Shown here: piece by piece, positions 61,091 to 64,000 of the stretch
How positions within the stretch are numbered: position 1 is the stretch's first letter
How the letters are laid out: each line of letters opens with the position of its first letter
Assembly (NCBI RefSeq): GCF_020921035.1
Contig: NC_063151.1
Span: forward strand, 1,240,001 to 1,304,000
From: Rhodamnia argentea
Taxonomy: Eukaryota; Streptophyta; Magnoliopsida; Myrtales; Myrtaceae
Direction of reading: 5' to 3'
DNA length: 64,000 nt
Notes under the pieces: model-generated
What the model was told of the DNA's origin: nothing
Seen by the model: only the letters and a program-made list of their open reading frames with translations
Database searches by the model: none
Translations under genes and position numbers: made by a program

Positions 61091-64000
61091 TTGACTCAAT
61101 TTCACCCTTTTCAATATTTTCAATGAGATACGTCTCCTTATATGCAATAGCAAGATTGTAAATACAGCCATTGTGATTTATCGTGGTCCTTTTTACCAAA
61201 TTATGAGGCCCTAGTATTTTTAAATTTTATCTCTAGTCCTAATCCCAGCCAAAACCTTTTTTATCACAGTAACAATGACCAATTTTGACTTGAGCCTCAT
61301 ATATGCTTCCGTTAACCCTCCATCCAAAATTGCCCTTGGGGTATGGCATTCCACGTTATTGCTTTAGTTTTGTTTTTTCCCCGATGTCATATCCAAGAAC
61401 ACTTCTTTTGGATATGAATTAGGGTTGATTTTCTTCAATTGCTCTTACTCTCAAGAGAGTTTTCATTCAATCTCACTCGAGGATTTTCAATTTTGTGCTT
61501 GGTCTCCAATCTCTCGTGATTGGGAATCTTTCATCTCTCACAGTTGGAGAGTTTACACTCAATATACTCAATTCGGGCTGCTCGAACATTTTGGACAAGA
61601 CTTTTTCATCTCTTTGTTGTCTAGAGAAATTTTAAATGGATGATTAACGATGGCAAATTTAAAACTCTAAGTAAATGTTAATATTTTTTATGAGACAAAA
61701 ATAAGTTTACAGTAAAATTGGGACTAGACATAAAGTTTGGGATTTTTGTGGTATAAAAAAATTGAGATAGAATTGAGAATTTTTAGGATATTAAGCCTAT
61801 TTATGCACATACTTAATATGTCAATTGATCATGTGAGGAAATGGTGAGTGCACGTGGCATGTTCAAACACGTCAAACATATCCATTCACGCATCACTTTC
61901 AATGATTACCGCCGGTGGCTTCGGTAACGACGTCGTACGGGCTTCCTGACTAGTCATTGTTCAAGCTTAAGCTAGGGTTCTAGCCAAAGGCCTGTGCCGG
62001 GGTGGGAGGAGCATGTGATTTTCCTGTGTCGGGCCCACATGCTGGTCTTGGGCCCGACCTATTTTAAGTTAAAAGTAATTTCCTTTTCAGTGAAAATATT
62101 AAAGAAAAAGTTAAAATTGGTTTTTTTTTTCAAATGTCAAAATATAATACCAAAATTAACAGAGGAAAATTAGCGAATACGCTCATTTACTTAAACGTAA
62201 GTGAAGCACAAACACATTCTCAAATGATTTAGGAGAGTATTTACTAAATTCGGCGTATTTAGGTTAAATTCCTTGTAATATTTGAGGAATTTTACTTTCC
62301 TGGTTGGTACCACTTCGTTGAAAAAGTAACAAACTTTTTGTGTGCCAGTTCAATCGTCATAGAACGGCTCGATTCCTTAACAGATAATGGAGCACCAGCA
62401 AAACAATAATTTGATTTGTTGCTAAAGAGCTAGTTTCCTTTACTAAATCAGTTCATTTTGTTTCTTCTTATCGATTCATAAAACCTGTGAATCTATGTGA
62501 GCAGTATCTGTTCACTTTATTTTTTGTTTGCATTCGGTAGCACTTGTGTATTAAACAAATTGTAGGTAAATCATTTTACGTCATTATCGCATCTCAATAC
62601 AATACGAAAATAATATATGCGATAAAAATAGTTTGGTTCTACTATCGAGTGACTCCGAAAAGGTTAAAATTTATTCTTTCTAATAGGTGATCCAAAGTTT
62701 AGTATGAGGTATCGACTTACACAAATTAAAAAACAAACAAACAAAAAAAACGCGTATTTGGGAGGACATTGCCGTATTTTTCGTACCTTTGATGGCGTGT
62801 TATTTCAACACACGCATTCAATCCTAAAAAAGCATAATGACATTGACATGATTATTTATTAAAAGAAGTATCATATAGAAAATTTCATTTTCTCTGCGGT
62901 AACGCGTGGAACCATTCTAATTAATCATCTAAAACATGGTGTACATGTGATTTGCATTCGTCAAGGACATTATAAAATAGTGTAACTACTTTGATCAAAA
63001 GATAATCCATAGCACTTCACATGGATTTACCAACACACAGAGGATGTTTATTAAATCCTAGCACAACAACAATAACAACAACAATAATAATAATAATAAT
63101 GATTTTTTTAATCGAAAATAGCGGGTTGATGTGACCGAATTCTATAAAAAAAGAACCAGATGCAAGTCTTATTCTTTATGAAAGCATAAATAGTTAGGAT
63201 CGTTTCCACTTCCTATATGCAAGATCCCGTATGTTGCCTTTTGAATTATTTAAATATGCTGTATCCTCGCTTATGGCCACAAAGGGGGAGTCCATTAAGC
63301 TTTTGCTTCCTCTAAAATAATACACATGGACAACTAATGAAAGGAATATCAGAATTTTGGATGCAAAATTCCCCTCCACTAACCCCATATGACACAACAT
63401 CTTCCTTGACTGTCGAACGTGGGCTGATATGGACAACCTCAGACTCCAAGGAAGAAGCCAACTGGTGAGCTAGAAACCCCGCAAAGATAAAGGTCATATT
63501 AGGCATTGGTGCAACCATTACCTACCGCCATTTGTGCACTAATCATCGATTAATTAAGAGATAAGAACGGAGCAGTTTGACCCATTCGACACAATGAAGG
63601 CCCTGCGCACTTTGCTTGAGCCAAGAAGGGGGTGGCGAAAAAATTGAAAAGATGGGTCCTCGTGTTTGATGACATTCCTTCCTCGGATTCTTTTTTGAAC
63701 TTTATGTGTTGGAGTCGTGCTGTGAACAATTTCAATTGATTGTAGAGGGAGCCAAGACTCACGGCCTCGTACTGTGTCTTCGCGTGATTAAAGGAGTATT
63801 GAAACGATCCACCAACCTCTTCCAACTTAGGTCGGATGAAAAGAAGGGACACGTGAGAGTTCGATACGTGATTCTTAACTTTTTCTTTTCTTTTTCTTTT
63901 CTGGTTCTGTTTTTTCATTTGAGGAAGATGGTGGAGGCATGAAAAAGGGACGAGGGAACGATGTCGAAAGGGCTAATGTTCCTAAGCTTGATTGCTCTCT
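61091..64000. other. intergenic DNA, no gene recognised
   Basis: A worn half of a fold-back element (similar to 30052-30656) lies near 61670-61800, and a CAA/TAA microsatellite at about 63064-63100. Open frames at 63194-63436 and 63550-63918 (minus) match no family I know. Confidence 0.4.

Noticed and set aside
1-64000. CRISPR arrays, operons, ribosome binding sites
   Set aside because: Spliced genes, plant families and intergenic style show a eukaryotic nuclear genome. No array of regularly spaced identical repeats was seen.

Overview
The window looks like nuclear DNA of a dicot plant. It has genes with several introns and GT/AG splice sites, AT-rich intergenic DNA, many non-autonomous DNA transposons, and plant-specific protein families. 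The repeat style and gene families fit a rosid tree, possibly Myrtaceae/Eucalyptus-like, but that is an impression and not a proof. I found no tRNA or rRNA gene, no CRISPR and no organellar block.

Five largely complete genes are recognised, all on the minus strand. They are a BOI-type RING E3 ligase (8.9-11.6 kb), an NHL/LEA_2 membrane protein (17.4-18.7 kb), a secreted subtilase (25.6-27.9 kb), a membrane-anchored receptor-like kinase of the At2g42960/At3g59110 type (47.4-50.1 kb) and an MBR1/2-like RING-H2 E3 ligase (52.5-56.3 kb, with a long 5'UTR intron). The main exon of a potato type I protease inhibitor lies at 38.4-38.6 kb. In both the LEA_2 gene and the kinase the first coding exon carries one base too many. 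Each is either a real lesion or a sequence error.

The 25-46 kb stretch is a decaying subtilase cluster. An intact minus-strand gene is followed by a plus-strand pseudogene (33.1-35.3 kb) and a 5'-truncated plus-strand pseudogene (43.9-45.2 kb). The spacer next to the intact gene (28.0-29.1 kb) is duplicated at 41.9-43.9 kb, complete with the same copia reverse-transcriptase scrap. This suggests that a head-to-head pair plus its spacer was duplicated and then lost members. The protease-inhibitor exon sits inside this cluster.

The rest is mobile DNA. The clearest element is a MULE at 4496-5652 with inverted repeats of about 200 bp and a perfect 9-bp target duplication (TAAAAATAA). It has captured a broken piece of a patatin-like phospholipase (pPLAIII) gene, so it is a Pack-MULE. 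Three PIF/Harbinger-like elements have 3-bp target duplications. Also present are fold-back elements, copia, LINE and SINE fragments, an LTR with internal tandem repeats, and a stray IscU-like gene piece at 21.0-21.2 kb.
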